Source: Clostridium sp. 'White wine YQ'
GTDB taxonomy: Bacteria; Bacillota; Clostridia; Clostridiales; Clostridiaceae
DNA length: 64,000 bases
Direction of reading: 5' to 3'
Assembly: GCF_028728205.1 (NCBI RefSeq)
Contig: NZ_JAQYUU010000001.1
Span: forward strand, 186,001 to 250,000
The position numbers were made by a program, and so were the translations under genes. Positions 17,842 through 26,913 of this stretch are shown piece by piece (within the stretch, counting starts at the first letter, position 1; the number at the start of each line of letters is the position of its first letter). The notes beneath the pieces are model-generated. The model was not told where the DNA came from. It searched no databases and saw only the letters and a program-made list of their open reading frames with translations.

Positions 17842-18019
17842 ATTTGAATCCAAATAAACCTTTAAAAAGTCCTAGGTAAATAGTGGGAGCATATTTAAAG
17901 AATTATTTATAATGCCTATATTATAATACTTCATTATAATATGTATTTTTTTTGCAAGATTTACAGCTTGAATTACAATAAAAATAGTGGAAAAACTAAT
18001 GTTAAAAGGAGGTAGAGAT

Positions 18020-19048
18020 ATGAAAAGAATTGCACTCTTTCTATTATTGTCAACAAACCTTTTGGGGTATAATGACATCTATATGGAACCTTTTAATAAT
18101 AATAATCAAGTTAGTTTTCTAGCTAACAATGACATAATTATGGATCATGGACGTAATGAAGGTGCATATAATGGTCTAATAAAAGCTAGCAAAGAATTTG
18201 ATATTAAGATAAATGTGAAAGAAAATAAACCAAATGAAATTGATTATAAAGAGCTAGAAAAATTATATAATGACAGTGTGTTAGTTATGACAATTGGACC
18301 AAATATGAAGAAGAGTTTAGATAGGGCATCTCTAGATTTAAGTGATAAGTATTTTACCTTGATTGATGGGAAAAGTGATAATCAAAATGTAAAGTCTATT
18401 GAATTTAAAGATGAGGAAGGGGCTTTTTTAGTAGGCTTGGTGGCAGGGAGATTGACTAAAACTAATAGCGTAGGCTTTATATCCCTTAACAATCAGGAAA
18501 AAGAAAATAAATATTTATCTGGTTTAGTAGCAGGACTTAAGATCTCGAATCCTATTGCAGCAGAGAAATTAATAAATGGACAAAATACACGCAGATGGCA
18601 AAAGGAACTAAGTATAGATGAAGCTTTCTATAATGCAACAGAATTATATAACAGAGGATGCGATATTATATTTGAAACCTTAGACAAGGAAGCAGAAGGC
18701 GTCTTTAAGGCCGCAAAGGATGAAAAGAAATATGTCATCGCAACGGGAGTGAACATGGGGAAAAAGTTTCCAGAGTACTCATCACAAATACTCGGAAGCT
18801 TAATAAGAAACATTGACAAAGTTACTTATGATGCATGCAAAGAATTGGCTACAGGTACCTTCAAAAGCGGGGTAAGTAATATGAAAACTTTGGGAATAAA
18901 GGACTTAGCAATTGATTTTGAATTTACTAATCCTAAAATAATACCTGCTAATATTAGAAATGAAGTAGAAGGCTATAGAAATAAAATAACGACTGAGTTA
19001 ATTAAAATTCCTAATAGCATTAATGAAGCTCGAGAATTTAAAGGTTAA
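18020..19048 (+). CDS. BMP-family (Med-like) substrate-binding protein without lipobox
   Basis: A 342-residue protein related to basic membrane (BMP/PnrA) lipoproteins, which bind nucleosides or similar ligands for ABC uptake. Family features are HGRNEGAYNGLIKA, the strand VLVMTIGPNM, DEEGAFLVGLVAGRLTK and the later VIATGVNMGKKFP. The N-terminus MKRIALFLLLSTNLLGYND looks like a lipoprotein signal but has Tyr where the lipid-carrying Cys should be. It may therefore be secreted, weakly anchored or degenerate. AAAGGAGG precedes the ATG at 18020. No transporter permease or ATPase gene lies next to it, so it may act as a stand-alone regulator or orphan binding protein. Confidence 0.72.
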   Translation: MKRIALFLLLSTNLLGYNDIYMEPFNNNNQVSFLANNDIIMDHGRNEGAYNGLIKASKEFDIKINVKENKPNEIDYKELEKLYNDSVLVMTIGPNMKKSLDRASLDLSDKYFTLIDGKSDNQNVKSIEFKDEEGAFLVGLVAGRLTKTNSVGFISLNNQEKENKYLSGLVAGLKISNPIAAEKLINGQNTRRWQKELSIDEAFYNATELYNRGCDIIFETLDKEAEGVFKAAKDEKKYVIATGVNMGKKFPEYSSQILGSLIRNIDKVTYDACKELATGTFKSGVSNMKTLGIKDLAIDFEFTNPKIIPANIRNEVEGYRNKITTELIKIPNSINEAREFKG

Positions 19049-19174
19049 ACTTAAACTATTGGAATAAAATATGAATACTTTATTGTTTTTTGAAGGGTTT
19101 AAAGTTACAATAATTAATAGACGTAAATAAGATTTTAAACTATAAAAGATAAAATGTAGTATAAGGGTGATGGC

Positions 19175-20548
19175 ATGAATATGAATTTTAATATGACATT
19201 GACTCAAGAGCAAAAGCTTGTAATGACTCAGCAAATGCAATTATCCGTTAAGCTCTTACAAATGTCATCAAATGAATTATTAGAATATATAAATAAAGAA
19301 TATGCAGAAAATCCTGTAATCGATGCTAATTATGAAAAGGATTTAGAAGAAGTAAAGATGCAGGATAAGTATGATTATAAAGAGATGATAAAGTATTTTG
19401 AGTTTGATAACTATGGAAATCAGAGTTTCGGAAGTTATGACCAAGATGAAGTATCTCCATTTACTTTTATTTCTACAGAAAAAACACTAAAGGATTTTTT
19501 GTTAGAACAAATTATGGAGTTATCAATTGATGAATTCCAAAGAACAATATGTAAGTATATAATTGAGAGTTTAGATGCAAGGGGATACTTAGATATATCA
19601 CTTGAAGATATTTTGGAAGAACTAAATATTTCCCAAGAAGTTGGAGAGGAAGCATTGGAGCTTGTGCAAAGCTTAGAACCTACAGGTATTGGTGCTAGAA
19701 ATCTAATAGAATGTCTAGAAATCCAGCTTACTAAGCGAGGGTATGGCAACGAAAAACTTTATACAATTGTTGAAGATCATTTAGAGGACATTGCCGAGAA
19801 TAGATATGCTCAAATTGCGAAGGCACTAAATATAACTCCAAAAGAGGCACAAGAATATGGAGATATAATAAAGACATTAGAGCCTAAGCCTTCAAGAGGT
19901 TTTTATACTGGAGAAGAAGTAAAGTTTATTATTCCTGATGCAACTATAAGGAAAATTGATGGAGAATATTTTATCATAATGAATGAAGGCGTCTTACCTA
20001 AGCTATCCATTAACCCAATGTATAAAGAAATATTAAATGAATCAAAGGATAATTTAGCAAAAGATTATGTGAAACAAAAAATAAGCGGAGCAATGTTCTT
20101 AATTAAAAGTATTGAGCAAAGAAAAAGCACGTTATATAGAGTTTTAGAAAAGATATTAGAAAAACAAAAAGAGTATTTTGAAAAGGGAGAAAATTACCTT
20201 AAACCCATGACATTAAAAGAGATATCAGAAGCTCTTGATGTTCATGAATCAACTGTAAGCAGAGCTATTAGGGATAAATTTATATTGATAGATAGAGGAA
20301 CTATAAAAATAAAAGATTTATTTACAACTGGAATTGCTGGAGATAATGGGGAAGAGGATATTAACACAATAAAAGTTAAGAATGAGATCAAGAAGCTCGT
20401 TGATTCTGAAAGTAAAGAAAAGCCTTTATCTGATCAGATTATTTGCAATGAGCTTAATAATAATGGGTTTAATATATCAAGAAGAACAGTTGCAAAATAT
20501 AGAGAAGAAATGGGAATAAAGTCATCAAGCAAGAGAAAAAGATTTTAA
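19175..20548 (+). CDS. rpoN: RNA polymerase sigma-54 factor
   Basis: Alternative sigma factor that recognises -24/-12 promoters and needs an AAA+ activator. The 457 residues show the glutamine-rich region I (MTLTQEQKLVMTQQMQLSVK), the core-binding region, a helix-turn-helix (LDVHESTVSRAIRDK near 355-370), and the RpoN box as SRRTVAKYREEMGI near the C-terminus. The ATG follows AAGGGTGATGGC. It sits just upstream of cggR, as in several clostridia. No sigma-54 activator gene was recognised in this window, and I noticed no clear -24/-12 promoter. Confidence 0.95.
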   Translation: MNMNFNMTLTQEQKLVMTQQMQLSVKLLQMSSNELLEYINKEYAENPVIDANYEKDLEEVKMQDKYDYKEMIKYFEFDNYGNQSFGSYDQDEVSPFTFISTEKTLKDFLLEQIMELSIDEFQRTICKYIIESLDARGYLDISLEDILEELNISQEVGEEALELVQSLEPTGIGARNLIECLEIQLTKRGYGNEKLYTIVEDHLEDIAENRYAQIAKALNITPKEAQEYGDIIKTLEPKPSRGFYTGEEVKFIIPDATIRKIDGEYFIIMNEGVLPKLSINPMYKEILNESKDNLAKDYVKQKISGAMFLIKSIEQRKSTLYRVLEKILEKQKEYFEKGENYLKPMTLKEISEALDVHESTVSRAIRDKFILIDRGTIKIKDLFTTGIAGDNGEEDINTIKVKNEIKKLVDSESKEKPLSDQIICNELNNNGFNISRRTVAKYREEMGIKSSSKRKRF

Positions 20549-20640
20549 CATTAAGTTAAAATTAGGAAAAAACAAAGTAAATATAATAACTTTTTAGAAA
20601 AAATTTCACAAAATGTCTTTTAAAAATTACTAGAGTGTTT

Positions 20641-20646
20641 TATAAT
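20641..20646 (+). promoter_or_regulatory. Candidate -10 element of the cggR operon
   Basis: TATAAT sits just upstream of the CggR operator. The -35 region is weak (TTTTAA at 20618 with a 17-base spacer). This position would let CggR bound at 20655-20690 block early transcription. Confidence 0.5.
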
Positions 20647-20654
20647 AATAGATG

Positions 20655-20690
20655 TGGGACGTAAAAGTTGCAAGTGGGACATTAGTGTAC
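20655..20690 (+). promoter_or_regulatory. CggR operator
   Basis: Two direct repeats of TGGGAC start at 20655 and 20675, exactly 20 bases apart, each followed after 6 bases by GTTG or GTAC. This matches the layout of the Bacillus CggR operator (CGGGAC-N6-TGTC-N4, twice). It lies between the -10 and the start codon of cggR, consistent with autorepression relieved by fructose-1,6-bisphosphate. Confidence 0.8.
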
Positions 20691-20706
20691 CAAAGGAGTG
20701 TTGACA

Positions 20707-21741
20707 TTGCAGAATATTCTAAGATTGCTTAAAAATATTGTTCCTGAGTTAGTTGATGTCTTAGAAAAAAGATATAATATCTTGAGAACCATATATTATT
20801 ATCAACCAATAGGAAGAAGAATTTTAGCAAATAAGCTAAACTTAAGCGAAAGAATAGTAAGAACAGAAGTGAATTTTCTAAAAGCTCAAAATTTAATTCA
20901 AATAAGCACTCCTGGAATGAGCGTTACCACCCAGGGAGAAAAGGTAGTTGAGGAATTAAAAGACTTCATTCATGAAATTAAAGGCTTGGCTGATGTAGAA
21001 CAAAAGTTAAGTGAAATTCTTGGACTAAGAAAAGTAATAGTAGTACCTGGAGATATAGAAGCTGATCCTTCTATTATTAAAGAGTTAGGTAAAGCAGCAG
21101 CAAACTACGCAAGAGAGATTATAAAAAACAGAGATGTAGTTGCTATTACAGGAGGAAGCACCATTAAAGAGGTGGTAGAGAATTTCCCTAAGGTGTCGAA
21201 TGTCCATGATGTATTGGTAGTTCCAGCTAGAGGTGGTATGGGTAAAAAAGTTGAAACCCAAGCTAGTACTTTAGCGGCAGAATTAGCTTATAAACTAAAT
21301 GGAAGTTATAAGATGCTTCATGTACCAGATAACTTAAGTGGAAATGCTTTAGATACACTCTTAAAAGAAAGAGAAATAAAAGAAATTATTGATAGTATTC
21401 ATAAGTCAAATGTACTTATATATGGAATAGGAATAGCAGAAGAAATGGCTGAAAAAAGAGGTCTTACTGAAGCTGAAAAGCAGAAAATACGAGAGTTAAA
21501 AGCAGTAGGAGAAGCTTTTGGATGTTATTTTAATAAAGAGGGAGAAGTAGTTTTTATTTCTAACTCAATTGGAATTACTTATGATGTTGCTAAAAAAATA
21601 GGAACTCATATTGCTGTGGCTGGTGGGAAAAATAAAGTTGAAGCAATCTTAGCTACAGAAAATACAAACGAATATGGAGTACTTGTAACTGATGAAGGTG
21701 CTGCCACAAACATAATAAAATATTTTGAAAGTAATGAATAA
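20707..21741 (+). CDS. cggR: Central glycolytic genes regulator
   Basis: DeoR/SorC-type repressor of the lower glycolysis operon. It has an N-terminal winged helix (about 15-80, with NKLNLSERIVRTEVNFLKAQ) and a sugar-phosphate binding domain with VVAITGGSTIKEV, VVPARGGMG and the terminal LVTDEGAATNII. Fructose-1,6-bisphosphate is the inducer in Bacillus. I prefer the TTG at 20707 because AAAGGAG lies 8 bases upstream. GTG at 20698 and TTG at 20701 are also in frame but too close to that site. It is the first gene of cggR-gap-pgk-tpiA, with a good operator in its leader. Confidence 0.93.
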   Translation: MQNILRLLKNIVPELVDVLEKRYNILRTIYYYQPIGRRILANKLNLSERIVRTEVNFLKAQNLIQISTPGMSVTTQGEKVVEELKDFIHEIKGLADVEQKLSEILGLRKVIVVPGDIEADPSIIKELGKAAANYAREIIKNRDVVAITGGSTIKEVVENFPKVSNVHDVLVVPARGGMGKKVETQASTLAAELAYKLNGSYKMLHVPDNLSGNALDTLLKEREIKEIIDSIHKSNVLIYGIGIAEEMAEKRGLTEAEKQKIRELKAVGEAFGCYFNKEGEVVFISNSIGITYDVAKKIGTHIAVAGGKNKVEAILATENTNEYGVLVTDEGAATNIIKYFESNE

Positions 21742-21830
21742 ATATTACTTTCACTAAGCAAACTTAAATGTGTATATAAATATTTTTGAATATTTTATAT
21801 AATTAAATATCTTTTTAGGAGGTTTTTTCA

Positions 21831-22835
21831 ATGACAAAAGTAGCTATTAATGGATTTGGAAGAATAGGTAGATTAGCATTAAGAAAGATGATGGAACATT
21901 CAGAATTAGAGGTTGTTGCAATCAACGATTTAACTGATGCTAAAACATTAGCACACTTATTCAAATATGATTCAGCTCAAGGTAGATTCAATGGAGAAAT
22001 AACAGTTAAGGAAGATGCTTTCGTTGTAAACGGAAAAGAAATCAAAATAACTGCTCAAAGAAATCCTGCTGATTTACCATGGAAAGAATTAGGAGTAGAC
22101 ATAGTATTAGAATGTACTGGATTCTTTACTTCTAAAGAAAAAGCTGAAGCTCATATCCAAGCTGGTGCAAAGAAAGTTGTTATATCAGCTCCTGCAACTG
22201 GAGATATGAAGACAGTTGTATTCAATGTTAACCATGATATATTAGATGGAACAGAAACAGTTATTTCTGGTGCTTCATGTACTACTAACTGCTTAGCTCC
22301 AATGGCTAAAGTTTTAAATGACAAATTTGAAATCAAATATGGTTCAATGACTACAATCCATGCATACACTAATGACCAAAATACATTAGATGGTCCTCAC
22401 GCTAAAGGTGACTTAAGAAGAGCTAGAGCTGCTGCTGCAAGCATCATTCCTAACTCAACTGGAGCTGCTAAAGCTATAGGATTAGTTATTCCTGAATTAA
22501 AAGGAAAATTAGATGGAGGCGCTCAAAGAGTTCCAACTATAACTGGTTCATTAACTGAGTTAGTAGTTATTCTTGGAAAAACTACAACTGTTGAAGAAAT
22601 AAATGCTGCTATGAAAGCTGCTGCTACTGAATCTTTCGGATACACTGAAGATGAAATAGTTTCTTCTGACGTAATCGGAATCAGCTACGGTTCATTATTT
22701 GATGCAACTCAAACTAAGATCATCCAAGTTGGAGATAACCAAATGGTTAAAGTTGCTTCATGGTATGATAACGAAATGTCATACACATCTCAATTAATCA
22801 GAACTTTATCTTACTTTGCTAAACTTGCAAAATAA
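21831..22835 (+). CDS. gapA: Glyceraldehyde-3-phosphate dehydrogenase
   Basis: Oxidises glyceraldehyde-3-phosphate to 1,3-bisphosphoglycerate with NAD+. The 334 residues carry the Rossmann [13 protein letters not shown] start, [12 protein letters not shown] with catalytic Cys150, and the C-terminal [13 protein letters not shown]. The start has a strong TAGGAGGTTTTTTCA leader. Codon use is strongly biased toward a small set of frequent codons, as expected for a highly expressed gene. It is the second gene of the CggR operon. Confidence 0.98.
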   Translation: MTKVAINGFGRIGRLALRKMMEHSELEVVAINDLTDAKTLAHLFKYDSAQGRFNGEITVKEDAFVVNGKEIKITAQRNPADLPWKELGVDIVLECTGFFTSKEKAEAHIQAGAKKVVISAPATGDMKTVVFNVNHDILDGTETVISGASCTTNCLAPMAKVLNDKFEIKYGSMTTIHAYTNDQNTLDGPHAKGDLRRARAAAASIIPNSTGAAKAIGLVIPELKGKLDGGAQRVPTITGSLTELVVILGKTTTVEEINAAMKAAATESFGYTEDEIVSSDVIGISYGSLFDATQTKIIQVGDNQMVKVASWYDNEMSYTSQLIRTLSYFAKLAK

Positions 22836-22878
22836 TTTAAGTAATAGATTAGATATTTAGAACGTAGACAATTATAAG

Positions 22879-22924
22879 AGGTCTGGTTTTGTAGTTAAAA
22901 GTCTATAAGGCCAGGCCTTTTTTA
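22879..22924 (+). terminator. Hairpin with T-tract between gapA and pgk
   Basis: AGGTCTGG pairs with CCAGGCCT (one G-U) around a 24-base loop and is followed by TTTTTTT. Placed inside an operon, it may act as a partial terminator or RNA-stability element that leaves more gap than pgk message. Confidence 0.7.
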
Positions 22925-22951
22925 ACAAATATTATATTATGAGGTGAAGAT

Positions 22952-24130
22952 ATGAGTTACAATAAAAAGACTGTTGAAGATATCCAAGTAAAAGGTAAAA
23001 GAGTGCTAGTAAGATGTGATTTTAACGTTCCACTAAAAGATGGAGTTATTACTGACATAAATAGATTAACAGGAGCACTTCCAACAATAAAATACTTAGT
23101 TGAAAATGGAGCTAAGGTTATACTTTGCTCACATTTAGGAAAAGATGCTTCAAAATCATTAGCACCAGTTGCTGTAAAGTTAACTGAAATGTTAGGAAAA
23201 GAAGTTGTTTTCGCAAGAGATGAAGAAGTTGTTGGAGAAAACGCTAAAAAAGCTGTTGCAGAAATGAAAGACGGCGATATCGTATTACTTGAAAACACAA
23301 GATGCAGAAAAGAAGAAACTAAAAATGTAGAAACATTCTCAAAAGAATTAGCTTCATTAGCTGATGTATTTGTAAATGATGCATTTGGAACAGCTCACAG
23401 AGCTCACTGTTCAACAGTTGGAGTAACTGAGTTTGTTGATACAGCTGTATGTGGATATTTAATTCAAAAAGAATTAAAGTTCTTAGGAGAAGCTGTTAAT
23501 AACCCAGTAAGACCATTCGTTGCAATATTAGGTGGAGCTAAGGTTTCAGATAAAATAGCTGTTATAAATAACCTATTAGAAAAAGTAGATACTTTAATTA
23601 TAGGTGGAGGAATGGCGTATACATTCTTAAAAGCTCAAGGATATGAAATCGGAACTTCTTTAGTTGAAGCTGATAGAGTTGAATACGCTAAAGAAATGAT
23701 AGAAAAGGCTGCTGCAAAAGGAGTTAAATTCTTATTACCAGTAGACCACAGAGTTGCTACAGAATTCAAAGATGTTGAAGCTGTTGTTACTGAAGATCAA
23801 AATATTCCAGCAGGACATATGGGATTAGATATAGGACCAAAGACAGATGCTCTTTATGCTGATGCTATAAAAGATGCTAAGACAGTAATCTGGAATGGAC
23901 CAATGGGAGTATTTGAATTTGAAAACTTCAACAAAGGAACAATTGCAGTTGCTAAAGCTATGGCAGATGCAGATGCAACAACAGTAATCGGAGGAGGAGA
24001 CTCAGCTGCTGCTGTTAATATCTTAGGATTTGGTGATAAAATGACTCACATCTCTACAGGTGGTGGAGCTTCATTAGAATTCCTTGAAGGAAAAGAATTA
24101 CCAGGAATAGTTGCTTTAAACGATAAATAA
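22952..24130 (+). CDS. pgk: Phosphoglycerate kinase
   Basis: Transfers phosphate from 1,3-bisphosphoglycerate to ADP. The product has 392 residues with the N-terminal signature [51 protein letters not shown], and the C-terminal nucleotide loop [12 protein letters not shown] followed by [13 protein letters not shown]. The start follows ATGAGGTGAAGAT. Third gene of the CggR operon. Confidence 0.98.
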   Translation: MSYNKKTVEDIQVKGKRVLVRCDFNVPLKDGVITDINRLTGALPTIKYLVENGAKVILCSHLGKDASKSLAPVAVKLTEMLGKEVVFARDEEVVGENAKKAVAEMKDGDIVLLENTRCRKEETKNVETFSKELASLADVFVNDAFGTAHRAHCSTVGVTEFVDTAVCGYLIQKELKFLGEAVNNPVRPFVAILGGAKVSDKIAVINNLLEKVDTLIIGGGMAYTFLKAQGYEIGTSLVEADRVEYAKEMIEKAAAKGVKFLLPVDHRVATEFKDVEAVVTEDQNIPAGHMGLDIGPKTDALYADAIKDAKTVIWNGPMGVFEFENFNKGTIAVAKAMADADATTVIGGGDSAAAVNILGFGDKMTHISTGGGASLEFLEGKELPGIVALNDK

Positions 24131-24149
24131 TTTTAAATATTATGCATTA

Positions 24150-24190
24150 AAGGTTTTTAGCTTTATATAAATTATATAGCTAAAAACCTT
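24150..24190 (+). terminator. Perfect hairpin between pgk and tpiA
   Basis: AAGGTTTTTAGCT and AGCTAAAAACCTT form a perfect 13-pair stem with a 15-base loop. It is followed by AATTCAAATTTTT, only a weak T-tract, so attenuation or mRNA processing is as likely as termination. Confidence 0.6.
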
Positions 24191-24217
24191 AATTCAAATT
24201 TTTATGAGGTGAAAATA

Positions 24218-24964
24218 ATGAGAAAAGCTATAATTGCAGGAAACTGGAAAATGCATTACACTCCAGCTGAAGCTGTAAAAGTTGTAGAAGAATTAAAACC
24301 ATTAGTAAAGGATGCTGCTTGTGATGTAGTAGTATGCCCTACTTTTGTTTGTTTAGATGCAGTATTAAAAGCAGTAGAAGGTTCAAACATAAAAGTTGCT
24401 GCACAAAACATGCACTTTGAAGAAAAAGGAGCTTTCACAGGAGAAATTGCTCCAAGAATGTTAGAAGCTATGGGAGTTAGCTATGTTGTTTTAGGACATA
24501 GTGAAAGAAGAGAATATTTCAATGAAACTGATGAAGCTTTAAATAAAAAAGTAAAAGCTGCATTTGCTCACAATTTAACTCCAATACTTTGCTGTGGAGA
24601 ATCTTTAGAGCAAAGAGAAAATGGAACTACTAATGCAGTTGTTGGAGCTCAAATTAAAGCTGATTTAGAAGGTTTATCAACAGATTTAGCAGAAAAAGTT
24701 GTTATTGCTTACGAACCAATCTGGGCTATAGGAACTGGAAAAACTGCTACAGACGAACAAGCAAATGAAACAATAATGGCTATAAGAAACGTTGTTAGTG
24801 AAATGTTCGGAAAAGAAGTTGCTGATAAAGTTAGAATACAATATGGTGGATCTGTTAAACCTAATACAATAAAAGCACAAATGGCTCAATCTGATATAGA
24901 TGGTGCTTTAGTAGGTGGAGCTAGTTTAGTTGCTACTGACTTTGCTGCAATAGTAAATTACTAA
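24218..24964 (+). CDS. tpiA: Triosephosphate isomerase
   Basis: Interconverts dihydroxyacetone phosphate and glyceraldehyde-3-phosphate. The 248 residues show AGNWKMH (Lys11), [11 protein letters not shown] with the catalytic His, [13 protein letters not shown] with the catalytic Glu, and the phosphate loops YGGSVKPNT and GALVGGAS. The ATG at 24218 has GAGGTG upstream. An in-frame GTG at 24209 is part of that ribosome site. Confidence 0.98.
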   Translation: MRKAIIAGNWKMHYTPAEAVKVVEELKPLVKDAACDVVVCPTFVCLDAVLKAVEGSNIKVAAQNMHFEEKGAFTGEIAPRMLEAMGVSYVVLGHSERREYFNETDEALNKKVKAAFAHNLTPILCCGESLEQRENGTTNAVVGAQIKADLEGLSTDLAEKVVIAYEPIWAIGTGKTATDEQANETIMAIRNVVSEMFGKEVADKVRIQYGGSVKPNTIKAQMAQSDIDGALVGGASLVATDFAAIVNY

Positions 24965-24981
24965 TCCATTTTAAATTTATG

Positions 24982-25032
24982 CAATAGCAATAAGCAACGT
25001 TAAAAGAGTGTTTGTTGCTATTGTTTTTTTAT
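24982..25032 (+). terminator. Terminator after tpiA
   Basis: CAATAGCAA and TTGCTATTG form a perfect 9-pair stem (24982-24990 and 25015-25023), followed by seven T's. It separates tpiA from gpmI, which has its own promoter candidate next to it. Confidence 0.75.
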
Positions 25033-25049
25033 TAACGGTAGAATATAAT
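25021..25049 (+). promoter_or_regulatory. Candidate promoter for gpmI
   Basis: TTGTTT at 25021-25026 and TATAAT at 25044-25049 are 17 bases apart. The -35 overlaps the 3' arm and T-tract of the tpiA terminator. Confidence 0.5.
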
Positions 25050-25114
25050 TAACTAGTAAAATAAAGAGAAGGTTGTTTCTTTTTATAATAATAAGTATTA
25101 TTTTGGAGGTAATT

Positions 25115-26650
25115 ATGGCAAAGAAGCCCGTTTTATTAATGATATTAGATGGTTTTGGAATAGCTCCAAAGTCAGATGGAAATGCTGTTGAAGCTGCAAA
25201 TAAACCAAATTATGATAGATTATTCAATGAGTATCCTCATACCCAAATCCAAGCATCAGGATTAGATGTAGGTTTACCAACTGGTCAAATGGGAAATTCA
25301 GAGGTAGGACATTTAAATATCGGTGCAGGAAGAATAATATATCAAGAGTTAACAAGAATAACTAAAGAAATCGAAGAAGGTAATTTCTTTAAAAATGAAG
25401 CATTATTAAAAGCAGTTAAAAATGCAAAAGATAATAATTCATCATTACATTTATTAGGTTTATTATCAGATGGTGGAGTTCATTCTCACATAGATCATTT
25501 AAAAGGACTACTAAAATTAGCAAAGGATAACGGTTTAACAAAAGTATATCTACATGCGTTTATGGATGGAAGAGACGTTCCTCCATCATCAGGAAAAGAT
25601 TTCGTTTTAGAAATTGAAGATTATATGAAAGCAAATTCTATAGGAAAAGTAGCTACAATAAGTGGAAGATACTATGCTATGGATAGAGATAATAGATGGG
25701 AAAGAGTTCAATTAGCGTATGATGCTATGGTTAATGGTAAAGGTGAAACTGCAAATTCAGCAGTAGAAGCTATGGAAAATTCATACCATGATAACAAAAC
25801 TGATGAATTCGTATTACCAACAGTTGTATTAGAAGATGGTCATGCAACAGGAACAATTAAAAATGGTGATTCAGTTATATTCTTTAATTTTAGACCAGAT
25901 AGAGCTAGAGAAATAACTAGAGCTATAAATGATAAAGTATTTGAAGGATTTAAGAGAGAAACTCTTAACCTTACATATGTAACTATGACTCAATATGATA
26001 AAACACTAGAAGGTGTAGAAGTTGCGTATAGAGCTGAAGGAATTAATAATACTTTAGGTGAATATGTAAGTAACAAAGGATTAAATCAATTAAGAATTGC
26101 TGAAACAGAAAAGTATGCTCATGTAACATTCTTCTTCAATGGTGGAGTAGAAAAACCATATGAAAATGAAGATAGAGCACTTATAAACTCACCAAAGGTT
26201 GCAACATATGATCTTAAACCAGAAATGAGTGCTTATGAAGTTACTGATGAACTTATAAATAGATTAGATTCAGATAAATATGACATGATAATATTGAACT
26301 ATGCAAATCCTGATATGGTAGGTCATACTGGAGTTGTTGAAGCAGCAGAAAAAGCAATTCAAACAGTAGATACATGTTTAGATAGAGTAGTTTCTAAGGT
26401 TTTAGAAAAGGATGGTACTGTATTCGTAACTGCAGACCATGGAAATGCTGAAACTATGATTGATTTCTCAACAGGAGCTCCATTTACTGCACATACTACA
26501 AATCCAGTACCATTCCTTTGGATTAGTAATGAAGCAAAAGGAAGAGAACTTAAAGAAGGTGGAAGACTTTCAGATATAGCTCCAACTATGCTTGAAGTTA
26601 TGGATTTAGAGAAACCAGCAGAAATGACAGGAAATAGTTTAATTAAGTAG
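25115..26650 (+). CDS. gpmI: 2,3-bisphosphoglycerate-independent phosphoglycerate mutase
   Basis: Manganese-dependent enzyme converting 3- to 2-phosphoglycerate. The 511 residues contain LMILDGFG (metal Asp12), GQMGNSEVGHLNIG with phosphoserine-forming Ser62, the DGRDVPPSSG and GRYYAMDRDNRW segments of the transferase half, and VTADHGNAE near the C-terminus. The ATG at 25115 follows TTTTGGAGGTAATT. It is the last glycolytic gene before a 16-kb block of other genes separates it from eno. Confidence 0.97.
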   Translation: MAKKPVLLMILDGFGIAPKSDGNAVEAANKPNYDRLFNEYPHTQIQASGLDVGLPTGQMGNSEVGHLNIGAGRIIYQELTRITKEIEEGNFFKNEALLKAVKNAKDNNSSLHLLGLLSDGGVHSHIDHLKGLLKLAKDNGLTKVYLHAFMDGRDVPPSSGKDFVLEIEDYMKANSIGKVATISGRYYAMDRDNRWERVQLAYDAMVNGKGETANSAVEAMENSYHDNKTDEFVLPTVVLEDGHATGTIKNGDSVIFFNFRPDRAREITRAINDKVFEGFKRETLNLTYVTMTQYDKTLEGVEVAYRAEGINNTLGEYVSNKGLNQLRIAETEKYAHVTFFFNGGVEKPYENEDRALINSPKVATYDLKPEMSAYEVTDELINRLDSDKYDMIILNYANPDMVGHTGVVEAAEKAIQTVDTCLDRVVSKVLEKDGTVFVTADHGNAETMIDFSTGAPFTAHTTNPVPFLWISNEAKGRELKEGGRLSDIAPTMLEVMDLEKPAEMTGNSLIK

Positions 26651-26662
26651 TAACAAGTTTAT

Positions 26663-26698
26663 AAAAAAGTGAAGGATAGCCTTCGCTTTTTTTTATTT
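26663..26698 (+). terminator. Rho-independent terminator after gpmI
   Basis: AAAAAAGTGAAGG and CCTTCGCTTTTTT pair around a 4-base loop (one G-U), with a run of T's. It marks the end of the glycolytic cluster. Confidence 0.88.
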
Positions 26699-26768
26699 TT
26701 GAGGCAAGTTTTGAGAAGGTAGGGAATGTTTATTAATTGGAATATATTAACTCTTATTATAGACTATT

Positions 26769-26858
26769 ATTATCAATTGAAAATAAATATACTTTGGAAA
26801 TCATTGACATAATCAGATTAAAAGCGTATATTTATAATTAATTCATTATCAATTGAAA
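26769..26858 (+). promoter_or_regulatory. P-type ATPase promoter flanked by twin operator-like repeats
   Basis: A promoter TTGACA (26804-26809), 17-base spacer, TATATT (26827-26832) is flanked by two identical 14-base copies of ATTATCAATTGAAA at 26769-26782 and 26845-26858. Each contains the palindrome TCAATTGA. One copy is upstream of the -35 and one downstream of the -10, a layout that suits a repressor binding both. The A/T-rich pattern loosely recalls Fur-family boxes, but the regulator is unknown. Confidence 0.6.
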
Positions 26859-26913
26859 CAAATTGTGATGGTTAGCATATATTAAATTGAGAATGAAAAT
26901 TTTATGGGGTGAT

